DNA of 47,980 nucleotides from Mycobacterium sp. 1465703.0 (GCF_001672975.1 NZ_LZKU01000132.1:1-47980), one strand, 5' to 3'; positions 7,580 to 18,433 are shown, counted from the first letter of the stretch. Made by a program: numbers and translations. The notes: generated by a model not told the origin, from the sequence alone.

Positions 7580-10482
7580 GTAACGATCAACCGCGGCGGT
7601 TCGCGCCGCGCACCATTCGCCGGCTCGCGTTGCCGATCCTGCTGTTCTGGGTGGGGTTGGCCGCGATCACCAATATCGCGGTCCCGCAACTGGAAGAGGT
7701 GGGTAAGACCCACAACGTGGCGCTGAATTCGCCAGATGCGCCGTCGCTCAAGGCGATCAAGCGCATCGGAGAAAAGTTTCACGAGTTCGACACCGACAGT
7801 TCGGCGATGATCGTGCTGGAGGGCGACAAGCCGCTGGGCGCAGACGCCCACCGCTTCTACGACGAGATGGTCCGCAGGCTCGAGCAGGACCGCAAGCATG
7901 TCGAGCACGTACAGGACTTCTGGGGCGACACCCTGACCGCGGCGGGATCGCAGAGCAGCGACGGCAAGGCCGCCTACGTGCAGCTGTTCCTCGCCGGCAA
8001 TCAAGGCTCGGCACTGGCCAACGAGGGCGTCGGCGCCGTCCGCGACATCGTCGAGCACATGAAGCCGCCGCCCGGTGTCCGGGCGTATGTGACCGGGGCG
8101 GCGCCGCTGATCTCCGACCAGTTCGACGTCGGCAGCAAGGGCACCGCAAAAGTCACCGGGATCACCGTCGGGGTGATCGCGCTGATGTTGTTCTTCGTCT
8201 ACCGTTCCGTGCTCACCACACTGCTGGTGCTGGCGACGGTCCTCATCGAAATGTCCGCGGCGCGAGGGCTCGTCGCGTTCCTGGGAAACGCCGGCGTCAT
8301 CGGGCTGTCGACCTACGCAACGAATCTGCTCACGCTGCTGGTGATCGCGGCCGGAACGGACTACGCGATATTCTTCGTCGGCCGTTATCAAGAGGCACGC
8401 GGGTCCGGCGAGGATCGCGAAACCGCCTTCTACACCATGTATCACGGCACCACCCACATCGTGTTGGGTTCGGGGCTCACCGTTGCCGGCGCGGTGGCCT
8501 GTTTGGGGTTCACCCGGCTGCCGTACTTCCAAAGCCTGGGCATCCCTGCGTCGTTGGGCATTCTCGTCGCGCTGTTCGCCGCGCTCACCTTGGGGCCGGC
8601 CATTCTCACCCTGGGCGCCAAGGCGGGCATCTTCGACCCGAAACGCGCGATGAGGACCCGCGGCTGGCGGCGGATCGGCACCGCCATCGTCCGCTGGCCC
8701 GGCCCCGTTCTGGCCGCCGCCTGCGCTTTGGCTCTGGTGGGCCTGCTCGCCCTGCCCGGGTACAAGACCAGTTACGACACTCGCCCCTACATGCCGACCA
8801 GCGCACCGGCCAATATCGGCTACACGGCCGCCGAGAAGCACTTTTCGAGGGCGCGGCTGGAACCCGAGTTGTTGATGGTCGAAACCGATCACGACATGCG
8901 CAACCCGGAAAGCATGCTGGTCCTGGACAAGGTGGCCAAGGCGGTGTTTCACGTTCCCGGGGTCGCGCAGGTGCAGACCATCACTCGGCCGTTGGGGACC
9001 CCACTGGTGCACAGCTCGCTGGCCTTTGTGGTCAGCAATTCCAGTGCGGCGCAACAGCAGAACCTGACTTATCAACGAGACCGGGCCGACGACGCCCTCA
9101 AGCAGGCCAATGAACTGACCAAGACCATCAACATCTTGAAACAGCAGTACGTCCTGCAGCAGCAGCTCGCGGGCACCACCCACGACGAGACCCAGAACTT
9201 TCATGACACGCTCGCCACGATCCAGGACCTGCGTGACAAGATCGCGAACTTCGACGACTTTTTCCGGCCGGTTCGCAGCTATTTCTATTGGGAGAAGCAC
9301 TGTTTCGACATTCCCGTGTGTTCCGCATTCCGGTCTCTGTTCGACGCGCTCGACGGTATCGACCAGCTCACTGAAAAGTTCGAGAACCTGACGGCTTCCC
9401 TCGACAAGCTCGATGCGCTGCAGCCGAAACTGACCGCGCTGATACCACCGCAGATCCAAAGCCAGCAGACCAATCGCGACCTGACGTTGGCGAATTACGC
9501 CACACTGTCCGGCATCTACGCGCAGACCGCCGCCGCGATCGACAACGCAACAGCGTTGGGCCGAGCCTTCGACGCGGCCAAGAACGACGACACCTTCTAT
9601 CTACCGCCCGAGGTATTCAACAACCCCGACTTCAAACGGGGACTGAAACTGTTCCTCTCGCCAGACGGCACAGCCGCCCGGATGATCGTCGCCCATGAGG
9701 GCGATCCCGCGACGCCCGAGGGTATTTCGCATATCGACCCGATCGCCAAGGCCGCGCACGAGGCACTGAAGGGCACGCCGATGGCCGGCGCGGGGATCTA
9801 CCTCGGCGGGACCGCCGCGACCTACAAGGACATTCAGGACGGGGCCAAGTACGACCTGATGATCGTCGCGTTCGCCGCCCTGAGTCTCATCCTGCTGATC
9901 ATGATGATCATCACCCGCAGCCTGATCGCCGCCCTGGTCATCGTGGGCACCGTGGCATTGTCGCTGGGCGCTTCGTTCGGGTTGTCGGTTCTGGTGTGGC
10001 AGTACATCTTCGGTATCCAGCTGTACTGGGTGGTGCTGGCGCTGGCCGTGATCCTGCTGCTGGCAGTGGGATCCGACTACAACCTGCTGTTGATCTCGCG
10101 ATTCAGGGAAGAAATCCATGCCGGCTTGAAGACCGGTGTGATCCGCGCGATGGCCGGCTCCGGCTCGGTGGTCACCTCGGCCGGCCTGGTGTTCGCCATC
10201 ACCATGTGCGCGTTCGTGTTCAGCGGGTTCCAGGTGCTCGGCCAGATCGGCACCACCATCGGTCTTGGCCTGCTGTTCGACACGCTGATCGTGCGGTCGT
10301 TCATGACACCTTCTGTCGCAACGATTCTCGGGCGCTGGTTCTGGTGGCCGCAACGGGTGCGTCCGCGTCCGGCCAGCACCATGCTGCGGCCCTACGGTCC
10401 GCGGCCGGCGGTACGGCAGCTGCTGCTGTGGGACGACGACGACCCAGTGGTGATGTCCCGGCCGAAAGTTTCTGCGCGCTAG
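7576..10482 (+). CDS. MmpL-family RND transporter, MmpL4/5-like
   Basis: A 968-residue inner-membrane RND exporter driven by the proton gradient. It has two transmembrane bundles, each with the proton-relay Asp-Tyr pair: D262-Y263 ([10 protein letters not shown]) and D834-Y835 ([10 protein letters not shown]). Between residues 490 and 640 is a long, heptad-like helical hairpin rich in Gln, Leu and Asp, with the cysteine pair CFDIPVC. This is the coiled-coil insertion of the MmpL4/MmpL5 group, which exports siderophores and also drugs; lipid-transporting MmpL3-type proteins lack it. The gene starts inside the mmpS stop and is probably repressed by the TetR protein. The substrate cannot be told from sequence. 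Its stop TAG overlaps the stop of the opposing ACT gene. Confidence 0.92.
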   Translation: MSNDQPRRFAPRTIRRLALPILLFWVGLAAITNIAVPQLEEVGKTHNVALNSPDAPSLKAIKRIGEKFHEFDTDSSAMIVLEGDKPLGADAHRFYDEMVRRLEQDRKHVEHVQDFWGDTLTAAGSQSSDGKAAYVQLFLAGNQGSALANEGVGAVRDIVEHMKPPPGVRAYVTGAAPLISDQFDVGSKGTAKVTGITVGVIALMLFFVYRSVLTTLLVLATVLIEMSAARGLVAFLGNAGVIGLSTYATNLLTLLVIAAGTDYAIFFVGRYQEARGSGEDRETAFYTMYHGTTHIVLGSGLTVAGAVACLGFTRLPYFQSLGIPASLGILVALFAALTLGPAILTLGAKAGIFDPKRAMRTRGWRRIGTAIVRWPGPVLAAACALALVGLLALPGYKTSYDTRPYMPTSAPANIGYTAAEKHFSRARLEPELLMVETDHDMRNPESMLVLDKVAKAVFHVPGVAQVQTITRPLGTPLVHSSLAFVVSNSSAAQQQNLTYQRDRADDALKQANELTKTINILKQQYVLQQQLAGTTHDETQNFHDTLATIQDLRDKIANFDDFFRPVRSYFYWEKHCFDIPVCSAFRSLFDALDGIDQLTEKFENLTASLDKLDALQPKLTALIPPQIQSQQTNRDLTLANYATLSGIYAQTAAAIDNATALGRAFDAAKNDDTFYLPPEVFNNPDFKRGLKLFLSPDGTAARMIVAHEGDPATPEGISHIDPIAKAAHEALKGTPMAGAGIYLGGTAATYKDIQDGAKYDLMIVAFAALSLILLIMMIITRSLIAALVIVGTVALSLGASFGLSVLVWQYIFGIQLYWVVLALAVILLLAVGSDYNLLLISRFREEIHAGLKTGVIRAMAGSGSVVTSAGLVFAITMCAFVFSGFQVLGQIGTTIGLGLLFDTLIVRSFMTPSVATILGRWFWWPQRVRPRPASTMLRPYGPRPAVRQLLLWDDDDPVVMSRPKVSAR

Positions 10483-11135
10483 CGCAGCATGGTGGCGACG
10501 ATCCCGGCCAGGTAACCCAGCCGGGCGACTTCCGACGGACGGAATTCCGGGCCGGGCCGGCCCAGCACCACCGCGGTGTGCGGGTCCCCGAGTGGGGCGG
10601 CGACCATCGTGGTGTCCATATCGCGCCAGGCCTTGGGCACCCACTCGCCGGCGCTGTCCAGCGCCGTGGCCCGCTCGATCGGCAGCCACGGTGCCGAGTC
10701 GGCCATGGTCTCCGGAGCGCCCGGACTGCCGGCAAGACGCTCGAGCTCGCCGTTCGAGCTGCGCAACACCGTGCACCAACTGACCCGCAGCACCTTGGGT
10801 GCCTCGTTGGCGAGAACCCGCAGCCGGGCCGCGTTGCCGGTGGCCGCCGCGACGTGGTCGAGCAGCTCCAGCTCGCGGTGTGCTTCCAGCAGACCGGTGT
10901 GCGGACGCACACTGTCCACCCGGACACCGGACAGTGATTCGGCGGCGGTGATGAGCGTGTCCGGCATCGCTCCCGGCGGCAGTTCGATCACCAAGTCGTC
11001 GGTCGCGTAACCCGCGCTGCGCTCCACGACATCGAGCGACAAGATGTCGGCTCCCACCGAACCGAGCGCCACCGCCAGCGACCCTAGGCTGCCTGGACGG
11101 TCGACCAGCTCGATGCGCAACAGATAGGAAGGCAC
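10479..11135 (-). CDS. ACT-domain amino-acid-binding protein (Rv3013-like)
   Basis: A 218-residue cytoplasmic protein with an N-terminal ACT domain ([20 protein letters not shown], then [13 protein letters not shown]) and a C-terminal region of unknown fold ending [14 protein letters not shown] domains sense small ligands, usually amino acids; no catalytic domain is attached, so a regulatory role is inferred. Start GTG 11135 is supported by the conserved PSYLLRIEL beginning; the frame extends upstream without similarity to the family. It is divergent from gatC (143 bp) and converges on mmpL, with the two stops sharing CTAG. It closely matches what I recall of Rv3013. Confidence 0.8.
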   Translation of the reverse strand: MPSYLLRIELVDRPGSLGSLAVALGSVGADILSLDVVERSAGYATDDLVIELPPGAMPDTLITAAESLSGVRVDSVRPHTGLLEAHRELELLDHVAAATGNAARLRVLANEAPKVLRVSWCTVLRSSNGELERLAGSPGAPETMADSAPWLPIERATALDSAGEWVPKAWRDMDTTMVAAPLGDPHTAVVLGRPGPEFRPSEVARLGYLAGIVATMLR

Positions 11136-11264
11136 GGCCAACACTGTTGCACAGCGATGTGTCGGCGGCATTTCGGCTCGTTCCGGCCGGTGGTCCTGCC
11201 CGTCGGCGACCTCGGACGGCTCAGCGATGGGCAACGGGCGTGCAGCGCGCCGCACGCTCGCGGC

Positions 11265-11278
11265 TAGGCTTTCCAGTC
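11265..11278 (+). promoter_or_regulatory. Predicted leaderless promoter of gatC (-10 TAGGCT)
   Basis: TAGGCT at 11265-11270 lies 8 nt before GTG 11279. The 143-bp gap to the divergent ACT gene otherwise shows no clear element. Confidence 0.45.
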
Positions 11279-11578
11279 GTGTCCCAGATCTCCCGCGACG
11301 AGGTAGCGCACCTGGCCCGGCTGTCCCGGCTGGCGTTGACCGACAGCGAACTCGACAGCTTCGCCGGCCAGCTCGGCGCCATCTTGACCCACGTCAGCCA
11401 GGTGCATGCGGTCGATGTCACCGGCGTCGAAGCGACCGATAACCCACTCAAGGACGTCAACGTCACCCGTCCGGACGAGCCGACACCGTGCTTGACGCAG
11501 GCCGAGGCGCTGGCCGAAGCGCCCGCAGCGGTCGACGGCCGCTTCGCGGTCCCGCAAATCCTGGGGGACAGCGAGTGA
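11279..11578 (+). CDS. gatC: Glu-tRNA(Gln)/Asp-tRNA(Asn) amidotransferase subunit C
   Basis: The 99-residue small subunit of GatCAB stabilises GatA and helps join it to GatB. The signature [22 protein letters not shown] is at the N-terminus, and [15 protein letters not shown] and RPDEPTP follow. The long frame starts at 11147, but the family begins at VSQISRDEV, so GTG 11279 is the start. It overlaps gatA by four bases (GTGA, 11575-11578). Confidence 0.93.
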   Translation: MSQISRDEVAHLARLSRLALTDSELDSFAGQLGAILTHVSQVHAVDVTGVEATDNPLKDVNVTRPDEPTPCLTQAEALAEAPAAVDGRFAVPQILGDSE

Positions 11579-13056
11579 ACGAGATCATCCGGTCCAACGC
11601 CGCCACGCTGGCCGCCCGGATCGCCGCCAAAGAGGTGTCGTCCGTCGAGGTCACCCAGGCGTGCCTGGACCAGATCGCGGCCACCGACGACCGCTACCAC
11701 GCCTTCCTGCACGTGGCGGCCGACGAGGCGCTGGGTGCCGCGGCCGTCGTGGACGAGGCGGTGGCCGCCGGGGAGCGGCTGCCGTCCCCGCTGGCCGGGG
11801 TTCCGCTGGCGCTGAAAGACGTCTTCACCACCGTCGACATGCCCACCACCTGCGGATCCAAGATCCTCGAGGGCTGGCGAGCACCGTACGACGCCACCGT
11901 CACCTCGCGGTTGCGCGCCGCGGGAATCCCGATCCTGGGCAAGACCAACATGGACGAGTTCGCGATGGGCAGCTCGACCGAGAACTCCGCCTACGGCCCC
12001 ACCCGCAACCCGTGGGACATCGACCGGGTGCCCGGCGGCTCCGGGGGCGGCAGCGCGGCCGCCTTGGCCGCTTTCCAGGCGCCGCTGGCGATCGGATCCG
12101 ACACCGGCGGCTCCATCCGGCAGCCCGCGGCGCTGACCGCGACGGTTGGAGTCAAGCCGACCTACGGCACGGTGTCGCGCTACGGCCTGGTGGCGTGCGC
12201 GTCGTCGCTGGATCAGGGCGGCCCGTGTGCGCGCACGGTGCTCGACACCGCGCTGCTGCATCAGGTGATCGCCGGGCATGACAGTCGCGACTCCACGTCG
12301 GTCGACGCCGCGGTGCCCGACGTCGTGGGCGCCGCCAAGGCCGGCGCGGCCGGCGACCTCAAGGGGGTGCGGGTCGGCGTGGTCAAGCAGTTGCGCGGTG
12401 AGGGCTATCAGTCCGGCGTGCTGACCGCCTTCGAGGCCGCCGTCGAGCGATTGACCGGGCTGGGCGCCGAAGTCAGCGAGGTCGACTGCCCACACTTCGA
12501 TTACGCGCTGTCCGCCTACTACTTGATTCTGCCGTCGGAGGTGTCGAGCAACCTGGCCCGATTCGACGCGATGCGCTACGGGCTGCGGATCGGTGACGAC
12601 GGCAGCCACAGCGCCGAGGAAGTGATGGCCATGACGCGGGCCGCCGGCTTCGGGCCGGAGGTCAAGCGCCGCATCATGATCGGCACCTACGCGCTGTCGG
12701 CCGGTTATTACGACGCCTATTACAACCAGGCCCAGAAGGTGCGCACCCTGATCGCCCGCGACTTGGACGAGGCCTACCGCTCGGTGGACGTGGTGGTGTC
12801 GCCCGCCACCCCGACCACGGCGTTCCGGCTCGGCGAGAAGGTAGACGATCCGCTGGCGATGTATCTGTTCGACCTGTGCACGCTGCCGCTGAATCTGGCC
12901 GGACACTGCGGTATGTCGGTGCCCGCCGGCCTGTCACCCGATGACGACCTGCCGGTCGGGCTGCAGATCATGGCGCCCGCACTGGCCGACGACCGGCTCT
13001 ACCGGGTCGGCGCCGCGTTCGAAGCGGCCCGCGGACCGCTGCCGTCGGCCCTCTAG
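11575..13056 (+). CDS. gatA: Glu-tRNA(Gln)/Asp-tRNA(Asn) amidotransferase subunit A
   Basis: The 493-residue glutaminase subunit releases ammonia from glutamine for conversion of Glu-tRNA(Gln) to Gln-tRNA(Gln), and perhaps Asp-tRNA(Asn) to Asn-tRNA(Asn). It belongs to the amidase-signature family with a Ser-cisSer-Lys triad: K81 (PLALKD), S156 (PGGSGGGS) and S180 ([11 protein letters not shown]). The length matches mycobacterial GatA. GTG 11575 overlaps the gatC stop. gatB lies 2.5 kb downstream, separated by pfkA and an EspI-like gene. Confidence 0.96.
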   Translation: MNEIIRSNAATLAARIAAKEVSSVEVTQACLDQIAATDDRYHAFLHVAADEALGAAAVVDEAVAAGERLPSPLAGVPLALKDVFTTVDMPTTCGSKILEGWRAPYDATVTSRLRAAGIPILGKTNMDEFAMGSSTENSAYGPTRNPWDIDRVPGGSGGGSAAALAAFQAPLAIGSDTGGSIRQPAALTATVGVKPTYGTVSRYGLVACASSLDQGGPCARTVLDTALLHQVIAGHDSRDSTSVDAAVPDVVGAAKAGAAGDLKGVRVGVVKQLRGEGYQSGVLTAFEAAVERLTGLGAEVSEVDCPHFDYALSAYYLILPSEVSSNLARFDAMRYGLRIGDDGSHSAEEVMAMTRAAGFGPEVKRRIMIGTYALSAGYYDAYYNQAQKVRTLIARDLDEAYRSVDVVVSPATPTTAFRLGEKVDDPLAMYLFDLCTLPLNLAGHCGMSVPAGLSPDDDLPVGLQIMAPALADDRLYRVGAAFEAARGPLPSAL

Positions 13057-13134
13057 GACACCTCACCCTTTCGACTTCCGGCGATTTTGCGCTTGCTCGC
13101 GCCACCGGCCGCCGCCGCAGGCAAGATGAAGAGT

Positions 13135-14166
13135 ATGCGGATCGGAGTGCTCACCGGAGGCGGCGACTGCCCCGGGCTCAACGCGGTCATCCGGGCAGTG
13201 GTGCGAACGTGCGATTCCCGGTACGGGTCGTCGGTGGTCGGATTCCAGGACGGCTGGCGCGGACTGCTGGAGAACCGGCGCATCCAGCTCCACAACGACG
13301 ACCGTAACGACCGCCTGTTGGCCAAGGGCGGAACGATGCTGGGCACCGCCCGGGTGCACCCCGAGAAACTGCGAGCCGGACTGAACCAGATCAAGCAGAC
13401 CCTCGACGACAACGGGATCGACGTTCTGATACCGATCGGCGGGGAAGGCACGCTGACGGCCGCGCACTGGCTTTCGGAAGAGAATGTTCCCGTGGTCGGT
13501 GTGCCGAAGACCATCGACAACGACATCGATTGCACTGATGTGACTTTCGGCCACGACACCGCGCTGACCGTCGCCACCGAAGCCATCGACCGGTTACACA
13601 GCACCGCCGAATCGCACCAGCGCGTGATGCTGGTGGAGGTGATGGGCCGGCACGCCGGCTGGATCGCGCTGAACGCCGGGCTCGCGTCGGGCGCGCACAT
13701 GACCCTGATCCCCGAGCAACCCTTCGATGTCGAAGAAGTCTGCCGGCTCGTCAAACGACGCTTCCAGCGCGGAGATTCGCACTTCATCTGTGTGGTCGCC
13801 GAGGGAGCTAAGCCCATCCCCGGCTCGATTGCGTTGCGGGAAGGCGGGATTGACGAATTCGGCCATGAGAAGTTCACCGGCGTGGCCGCCCAGCTCGGCG
13901 CCGAAGTGGAGAAGCGGATCAACAAGGACGTCCGGGTGACCGTGCTGGGCCACGTCCAGCGAGGCGGGACTCCGACGGCCTACGACCGGGTGCTGGCCAC
14001 CCGGTTCGGGGTGAATGCGGCCGACGCCGCGCACGCCGGGGAATACGGCCAGATGGTGTCGCTGCGCGGGCAGGATATCGGGCGGGTGCCGCTGGCGGAC
14101 GCGGTGCGTCAACTGAAGCTCGTCCCCGAAAGCCGCTACGACGACGCGGCCGCATTCTTCGGTTAG
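13135..14166 (+). CDS. pfkA: 6-phosphofructokinase
   Basis: A 343-residue phosphofructokinase (fructose-6-phosphate to fructose-1,6-bisphosphate). Motifs: [12 protein letters not shown] at residues 8-19, PIGGEGTL near 100, [10 protein letters not shown] near 124, and [14 protein letters not shown] near 278. The Gly in GGEGT is typical of ATP users. The Lys in PKTIDND is shared with pyrophosphate-using enzymes; this mix is known in actinobacterial ATP-PFKs. ATG 13135 fits the conserved [14 protein letters not shown] start; an ATG at 13087 would add an unsupported extension. The gap 13057-13134 shows no terminator, so read-through from gatA is possible. Confidence 0.95.
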   Translation: MRIGVLTGGGDCPGLNAVIRAVVRTCDSRYGSSVVGFQDGWRGLLENRRIQLHNDDRNDRLLAKGGTMLGTARVHPEKLRAGLNQIKQTLDDNGIDVLIPIGGEGTLTAAHWLSEENVPVVGVPKTIDNDIDCTDVTFGHDTALTVATEAIDRLHSTAESHQRVMLVEVMGRHAGWIALNAGLASGAHMTLIPEQPFDVEEVCRLVKRRFQRGDSHFICVVAEGAKPIPGSIALREGGIDEFGHEKFTGVAAQLGAEVEKRINKDVRVTVLGHVQRGGTPTAYDRVLATRFGVNAADAAHAGEYGQMVSLRGQDIGRVPLADAVRQLKLVPESRYDDAAAFFG

Positions 14167-14300
14167 CCACCCCCGGCGGGCAAACAATCGGTGGATCTGA
14201 GGAAACGGCTGCCTGAATTTGCGGGCGAATAATCCAGGTAATCCGCCATTGCAGCATCTTGGTGGTTTCCGGACCGGTAAATGAGGGTTATACCGGGGGT

Positions 14301-15488
14301 ATGAGCAACCGCGGTGCGATTCGCGGAGTCGTTCAGCGATCCGCCAAAGCGGCGGGAGCGTTGGGTCCGCCCAAGAAGATGGCGCGACCGCCCGGGCGGC
14401 GGGCCGACGGCGATCCGGCGGCGACCACCGTGCCGCAGTCGCACAGGCCGAATCAGCAGGTGGCGGGGCCGCCGCAACCTCCACCGGCCGCGCAGCCACC
14501 GCCACGGCGGACCGCTGGGCCGCCTCGCCCCGAGCCGATGCTGGGCGCGACCTCGCTGGACCGCTTCGACGAACACGACACCGACTCCGCCAAACTGAAT
14601 TGGCGACGGCTGCTGCATCGGGTTACCGGAATTGATCTCGGCCCCGGTAAAAACACCACCTACGAGAACGAGCTACGACAGCGCATTCGCGCCGGCGTCG
14701 GCGGGGCCTTTCCCATCGCCGTCCTCAACCTCAAAGGCGGGGTGGGCAAGACCGCCGTGGTGGAGGCGCTGGGATCGACGTTCGCCGCGGTGCGCGACGA
14801 CCGGGTACTCGCCCTCGACATCGACGCCGGAGACCTGGCGGAGCGCCACGGCCGCCGCAACCCGCACAGCATGGCCGACCTGCTGCGCGGCAACCCCGCG
14901 GCGCAATACGAGGACATCCGCGCCCTGACGTACATGAACGTTTCCGGGCTGGAAGTGCTCGGTCTGCCGGACTATGCACGCACCGACTGGCGCCTGGAGC
15001 GACACGACATGCTGCGCGCTTTTTCGATGCTGCGAAATCAGTACTCGCTGGTGCTGGTCGACTGCGTCAAGGCGCTGAATTCCACTGTGATGGAAGCTGT
15101 TCTACCGGAGTCGCGCGCCCTGGTGGTGGTCACCAGCCCCTCCATCGATGCGGTCCGCAAAACGCGGACAACTCTGGAATGGTTGTGCCACAGCGGTTAT
15201 CAGCGATTGATGCAGTCGACGGTGCTCGCCATCAACCACGTCGAGCCGGCCAAGGCGGACGCGGTTGCCGTCACCGAACTCGACCGGCTGTCCGCCCGCG
15301 TCCGCGCCTCGGTGGTGCTGCCGTTCGATCGGCACGTGCATGAGGGAAGAAGGATCGCGCTGGACCGATTGAGCAAGGAAAGTCGGCGCAGTTACCTGGA
15401 GATGGCGGCCGTGCTGGCTGACATGTTCCCGGGCAGGGGAGACCAGTTCGACCGATTCCCGGTGGCCAGATCACCACGCACCGTCTGA
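14301..15488 (+). CDS. EspI-like/MinD-ParA-like P-loop ATPase
   Basis: A 395-residue soluble protein. Residues 1-90 are basic and proline-rich (GPPQPPPAAQPPPRRTAGPP), and then comes a ParA/MinD-type ATPase domain. The deviant Walker A KGGVGKT is at about residues 145-151, LALDIDAGDLAERHG matches the switch region after it, and LVLVDCV is a Walker B-like strand. The layout resembles the ESX-associated EspI (Rv3876) of mycobacteria. Here it sits alone between pfkA and gatB, where M. tuberculosis as I recall has no gene. No esx, eccC or PE/PPE genes are in the window. The start ATG 14301 follows a GGGGG run. Client and role are unknown. Confidence 0.75.
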   Translation: MSNRGAIRGVVQRSAKAAGALGPPKKMARPPGRRADGDPAATTVPQSHRPNQQVAGPPQPPPAAQPPPRRTAGPPRPEPMLGATSLDRFDEHDTDSAKLNWRRLLHRVTGIDLGPGKNTTYENELRQRIRAGVGGAFPIAVLNLKGGVGKTAVVEALGSTFAAVRDDRVLALDIDAGDLAERHGRRNPHSMADLLRGNPAAQYEDIRALTYMNVSGLEVLGLPDYARTDWRLERHDMLRAFSMLRNQYSLVLVDCVKALNSTVMEAVLPESRALVVVTSPSIDAVRKTRTTLEWLCHSGYQRLMQSTVLAINHVEPAKADAVAVTELDRLSARVRASVVLPFDRHVHEGRRIALDRLSKESRRSYLEMAAVLADMFPGRGDQFDRFPVARSPRTV

Positions 15489-15556
15489 TCAGCTGACCCA
15501 CGGTGGTGAAGAAGGCGGCCCGCTTCGCCCGGCTCCGGCGCGCTCGCGATCACCAT

Positions 15557-15569
15557 TAGGATCGAGCGC
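15557..15569 (+). promoter_or_regulatory. Predicted leaderless promoter of gatB (-10 TAGGAT)
   Basis: TAGGAT at 15557-15562 lies 7 nt before ATG 15570. It suggests that gatB has its own promoter rather than relying on gatCA. Confidence 0.5.
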
Positions 15570-17081
15570 ATGAGTGTTGCCGCCAGCGCCGATCTTATGG
15601 ACTACGACGACGTCATCGCACGTTTCGATCCGGTACTCGGCCTCGAGGTGCACGTGGAGCTGTCCACCGCCACCAAGATGTTCTGCGGCTGCAGCACCGC
15701 ATTCGGCGCCGAACCCAACACCCAGGTCTGCCCGGTGTGCCTCGGCCTGCCCGGGTCGCTGCCGGTGCTCAACCAGAGCGCAGTCGAGTCAGCCATTCGC
15801 ATCGGGCTGGCGCTGAACTGCGAGATCGTGCCCTGGTGCCGCTTCGCGCGGAAGAACTACTTCTACCCGGACATGCCGAAGAACTACCAGATTTCGCAGT
15901 ATGACGAGCCCATCGCCATCAACGGCTACCTCGAGGCGCCGTTGGAAGACGGCACCACGTGGCGTGTCGAGATCGAACGCGCCCACATGGAGGAAGACAC
16001 CGGCAAGCTGACCCACATCGGCAGCGAGACGGGCCGTATCCACGGTGCGACCACGTCGTTGATCGACTACAACCGTGCCGGCGTGCCGCTGATCGAGATC
16101 GTCACCAAACCCATCGTCGGGGCCGGAGACCGGGCGCCGCAGATCGCCCGCGCCTATGTGACCGCATTGCGAGACCTGTTGCGCGCCTTGGACGTTTCCG
16201 ACGTCCGGATGGACCAGGGCTCTATGCGGTGTGACGCCAATGTGTCACTGAAACCGATCGGAACCGCAGAGTTCGGAACTCGCACCGAAACCAAGAACGT
16301 CAACTCGCTGAAAAGCGTTGAGGTGGCGGTGCGTTACGAGATGCAACGCCAAGCCGCCGTTCTGGCCTCCGGCGGGCGGATCACCCAGGAAACCCGGCAC
16401 TTTCACGAGTCGGGCTATACCAGCCCGGGGCGCACCAAGGAAACCGCCGAGGACTACCGCTATTTCCCCGAGCCGGACTTGGAGCCGGTCGCGCCCAGCC
16501 GCGAGCTGGTCGAGCGGCTGCGCCAGACCATCCCCGAGCTGCCGTGGTTGAGCCGCAAGCGCATTCAGCAGGAGTGGGGAATCTCCGATGAGGTGATGCG
16601 CGACCTGGTCAACGCCGGAGCGATCGAATTGGTCACCGCGACCATCGAACACGGCGCGTCCAGTGAGCAGGCCCGGGCCTGGTGGGGAAACTTCTTGATG
16701 CAGAAGGCCAACGAGGCCAATGTGGCGCTCGACGAGCTGGCCATCACGCCGGCCCAGGTCGCCGCGGTGGTGGCGTTGGTCGACGAGGGCAAGCTGTCCA
16801 CCAAGTTAGCCCGTCAGGTCGTCGAGGGCGTGCTGGCCGGGGAGGGCGAGCCCGAAGCGGTGATGACCGCCCGCGGCCTGGCGCTGGTGCGTGACGACTC
16901 GGTGACACAGGCCGCCGTCGACGAGGCGCTGGCCGCCAATCCCGATGTCGCCGAGAAGATTCGAGGCGGCAAGGTGGCTGCGGCCGGTGCGATCGTCGGC
17001 GCGGTGATGAAGGCCACCCGCGGCCAGGCGGATGCCGCCCGGGTGCGCGAATTGGTGTTGGCCGCCTGCGGTCAGGGCTGA
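15570..17081 (+). CDS. gatB: Glu-tRNA(Gln)/Asp-tRNA(Asn) amidotransferase subunit B
   Basis: The 503-residue kinase-like subunit activates the tRNA-bound Glu (or Asp) with ATP and binds the tRNA. Motifs: LGLEVHVEL near residue 24, zinc-site cysteines FCGCSTAF and CPVCLGLPG, the cradle motif [24 protein letters not shown] and RTETKNVNS. The C-terminal YqeY-like tail domain covers about 355-503. The length is normal. It completes GatCAB together with gatC and gatA upstream; gltX and tRNA-Gln are also in this window. Confidence 0.96.
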   Translation: MSVAASADLMDYDDVIARFDPVLGLEVHVELSTATKMFCGCSTAFGAEPNTQVCPVCLGLPGSLPVLNQSAVESAIRIGLALNCEIVPWCRFARKNYFYPDMPKNYQISQYDEPIAINGYLEAPLEDGTTWRVEIERAHMEEDTGKLTHIGSETGRIHGATTSLIDYNRAGVPLIEIVTKPIVGAGDRAPQIARAYVTALRDLLRALDVSDVRMDQGSMRCDANVSLKPIGTAEFGTRTETKNVNSLKSVEVAVRYEMQRQAAVLASGGRITQETRHFHESGYTSPGRTKETAEDYRYFPEPDLEPVAPSRELVERLRQTIPELPWLSRKRIQQEWGISDEVMRDLVNAGAIELVTATIEHGASSEQARAWWGNFLMQKANEANVALDELAITPAQVAAVVALVDEGKLSTKLARQVVEGVLAGEGEPEAVMTARGLALVRDDSVTQAAVDEALAANPDVAEKIRGGKVAAAGAIVGAVMKATRGQADAARVRELVLAACGQG

Positions 17082-17125
17082 CCCCGATTTCGTCCGTCAA
17101 CAACACGGCGCAGAACTGACGGCCG

Positions 17126-18256
17126 TCAGCTCTTGTCGTCGCTGTTGCGCGGGAACCCGCCGCCCTGCGGGAAGAGCGGGAACACCACGTCGTCCAGCTT
17201 CTCGGCGTCTCCGGCCGTCTTGTTAACCGTTGCGCCCCAAACGTTTCCGTCCGGCGACATGCGCAGCGCCCAGGCGTGCGCGTGAGTGTCCTTGCGGACC
17301 ACATCCGGTTCACCGGTGACCGCGCCGGTGGTCGGCGCCAGCCGGACCGCAACCGTCAACTTGGTGTTGATCAGGTTCACCAGCACGGTCCCGTCCATCG
17401 CCGCGCATCCGGCCACGCCGGGTTTGTCCGGCCAGGTCCACACCGTGGAAACGTCCGACGTTTTGGTGATGCGCTGCAGCCGATCTGCCGTCGGGGTGCG
17501 GTCGGCGACGTACAGCGAGCCGTCCACCGGGTCGGTGCACAGACCGCCGCCGGCACCCACGCTTGACAGCGCCGTCGTCGGCGGCGCCTGGCCCACGGTG
17601 GTCGGCTGTTCGATCCGCAGCACCTTGCCGGCCAGCGATTTGGGGTCGGCGGCCAGCGCCGGATTGCCCGCATCGCCGGTCATCACGACCAGCGTGGTGG
17701 GGCTGGTGAAGATCAGTGCGCCGGTGTTCCCGGTGGATCCCTTGGGGATCCCGGTCAGGATGTCCTTGGGAATGTCGCCGTCGGCCACCCGGATGACTCG
17801 GTTGTCAGTCGGGGTGCTGATGTAGGCGTACATCAACCGGTCTTGTGTGTAGGTCGGCGACATCACGATGTCCATCAAGCCGCCGTCCCCGGACGGGTCG
17901 ACCGGGATGACCATCTTCACCTTCGGCTCGGCGCTGACGGAGATCTCCTTGACCGCGCCCGTGGTGCGCTCGGCAACCAGCGCGGTTTTGCTGTCGGGCC
18001 CCATGATCAGACCGCTGGTGCTCTCCAGGCAGCCCTGCATCACCCCAGGCGCGGGGCAGGCCTTGGGAAACGGCGTCGGCGGCAGCGGTGGCGGCGGGGG
18101 AGGCGTCGAACTGGGTTGCGGCTTCAGCTCGGGGGCGGTGGTGAACGGTTGCGATTGGGCGTCATTGAATCGTGCGCACCCCGCCGTTACCAGCACGAGG
18201 GCGCACAGCGCAGCGAACCCGCGCCGAACCGACCGCCCCGATCGCCCTAGTCGCAT
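17126..18256 (-). CDS. lppZ: Lipoprotein LppZ, sugar-dehydrogenase-like beta-propeller
   Basis: A 376-residue lipoprotein. The signal peptide ends LVTAGC, with the lipidated cysteine at residue 27. A low-complexity linker follows (a proline-only run at about 50-60). The rest resembles the glucose/sorbosone dehydrogenase beta-propeller family: GLIMGPDSKTALVAERTTG, GGLMDIVMSPTY, GGGLCTDPVDGSLYVADRT. Whether it binds PQQ or has any activity is unknown. It converges on gatB with a 44-bp gap and diverges from doxX. A -10 element (TAGCCT) 7 nt upstream of ATG 18256 suggests a leaderless mRNA. It matches Rv3006 (lppZ) by position and features. Confidence 0.8.
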   Translation of the reverse strand: MRLGRSGRSVRRGFAALCALVLVTAGCARFNDAQSQPFTTAPELKPQPSSTPPPPPPLPPTPFPKACPAPGVMQGCLESTSGLIMGPDSKTALVAERTTGAVKEISVSAEPKVKMVIPVDPSGDGGLMDIVMSPTYTQDRLMYAYISTPTDNRVIRVADGDIPKDILTGIPKGSTGNTGALIFTSPTTLVVMTGDAGNPALAADPKSLAGKVLRIEQPTTVGQAPPTTALSSVGAGGGLCTDPVDGSLYVADRTPTADRLQRITKTSDVSTVWTWPDKPGVAGCAAMDGTVLVNLINTKLTVAVRLAPTTGAVTGEPDVVRKDTHAHAWALRMSPDGNVWGATVNKTAGDAEKLDDVVFPLFPQGGGFPRNSDDKS

Positions 18257-18269
18257 GACCGTCAGGCTA
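18257..18269 (-). promoter_or_regulatory. Predicted leaderless promoter of lppZ (-10 TAGCCT)
   Basis: On the minus strand TAGCCT (18264-18269) is followed 7 nt later by ATG 18256. Confidence 0.5.
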
Positions 18270-18433
18270 CGGACAATGTCGGCAGCGCCGCCACACGCGT
18301 CCCGGTTGTGCGCTGCCCAAACCCGTTCGGGACCCGTTCGGGCGGGCCGGACGCCACTCGGTGCGGTCCGACGATGGCCGCTGCACCGACCGTCTGGAGG
18401 GCCTGGTGAGGCTGTTTCGGGCCGTTCCGGGCC

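Noticed and set aside
7549..9459. 636-residue minus-strand open frame opposite mmpL
   Set aside because: Shadow of mmpL codon usage; no recognisable domain and no ribosome-binding site.
11221..12906. 561-residue minus-strand open frame opposite gatC-gatA
   Set aside because: Antisense to gatA with its intact catalytic triad; no family resemblance.
17116..17129. Perfect palindrome CTGACGGCCGTCAG between gatB and lppZ
   Set aside because: It has no loop and overlaps the lppZ stop; it may aid termination but a specific role cannot be supported.
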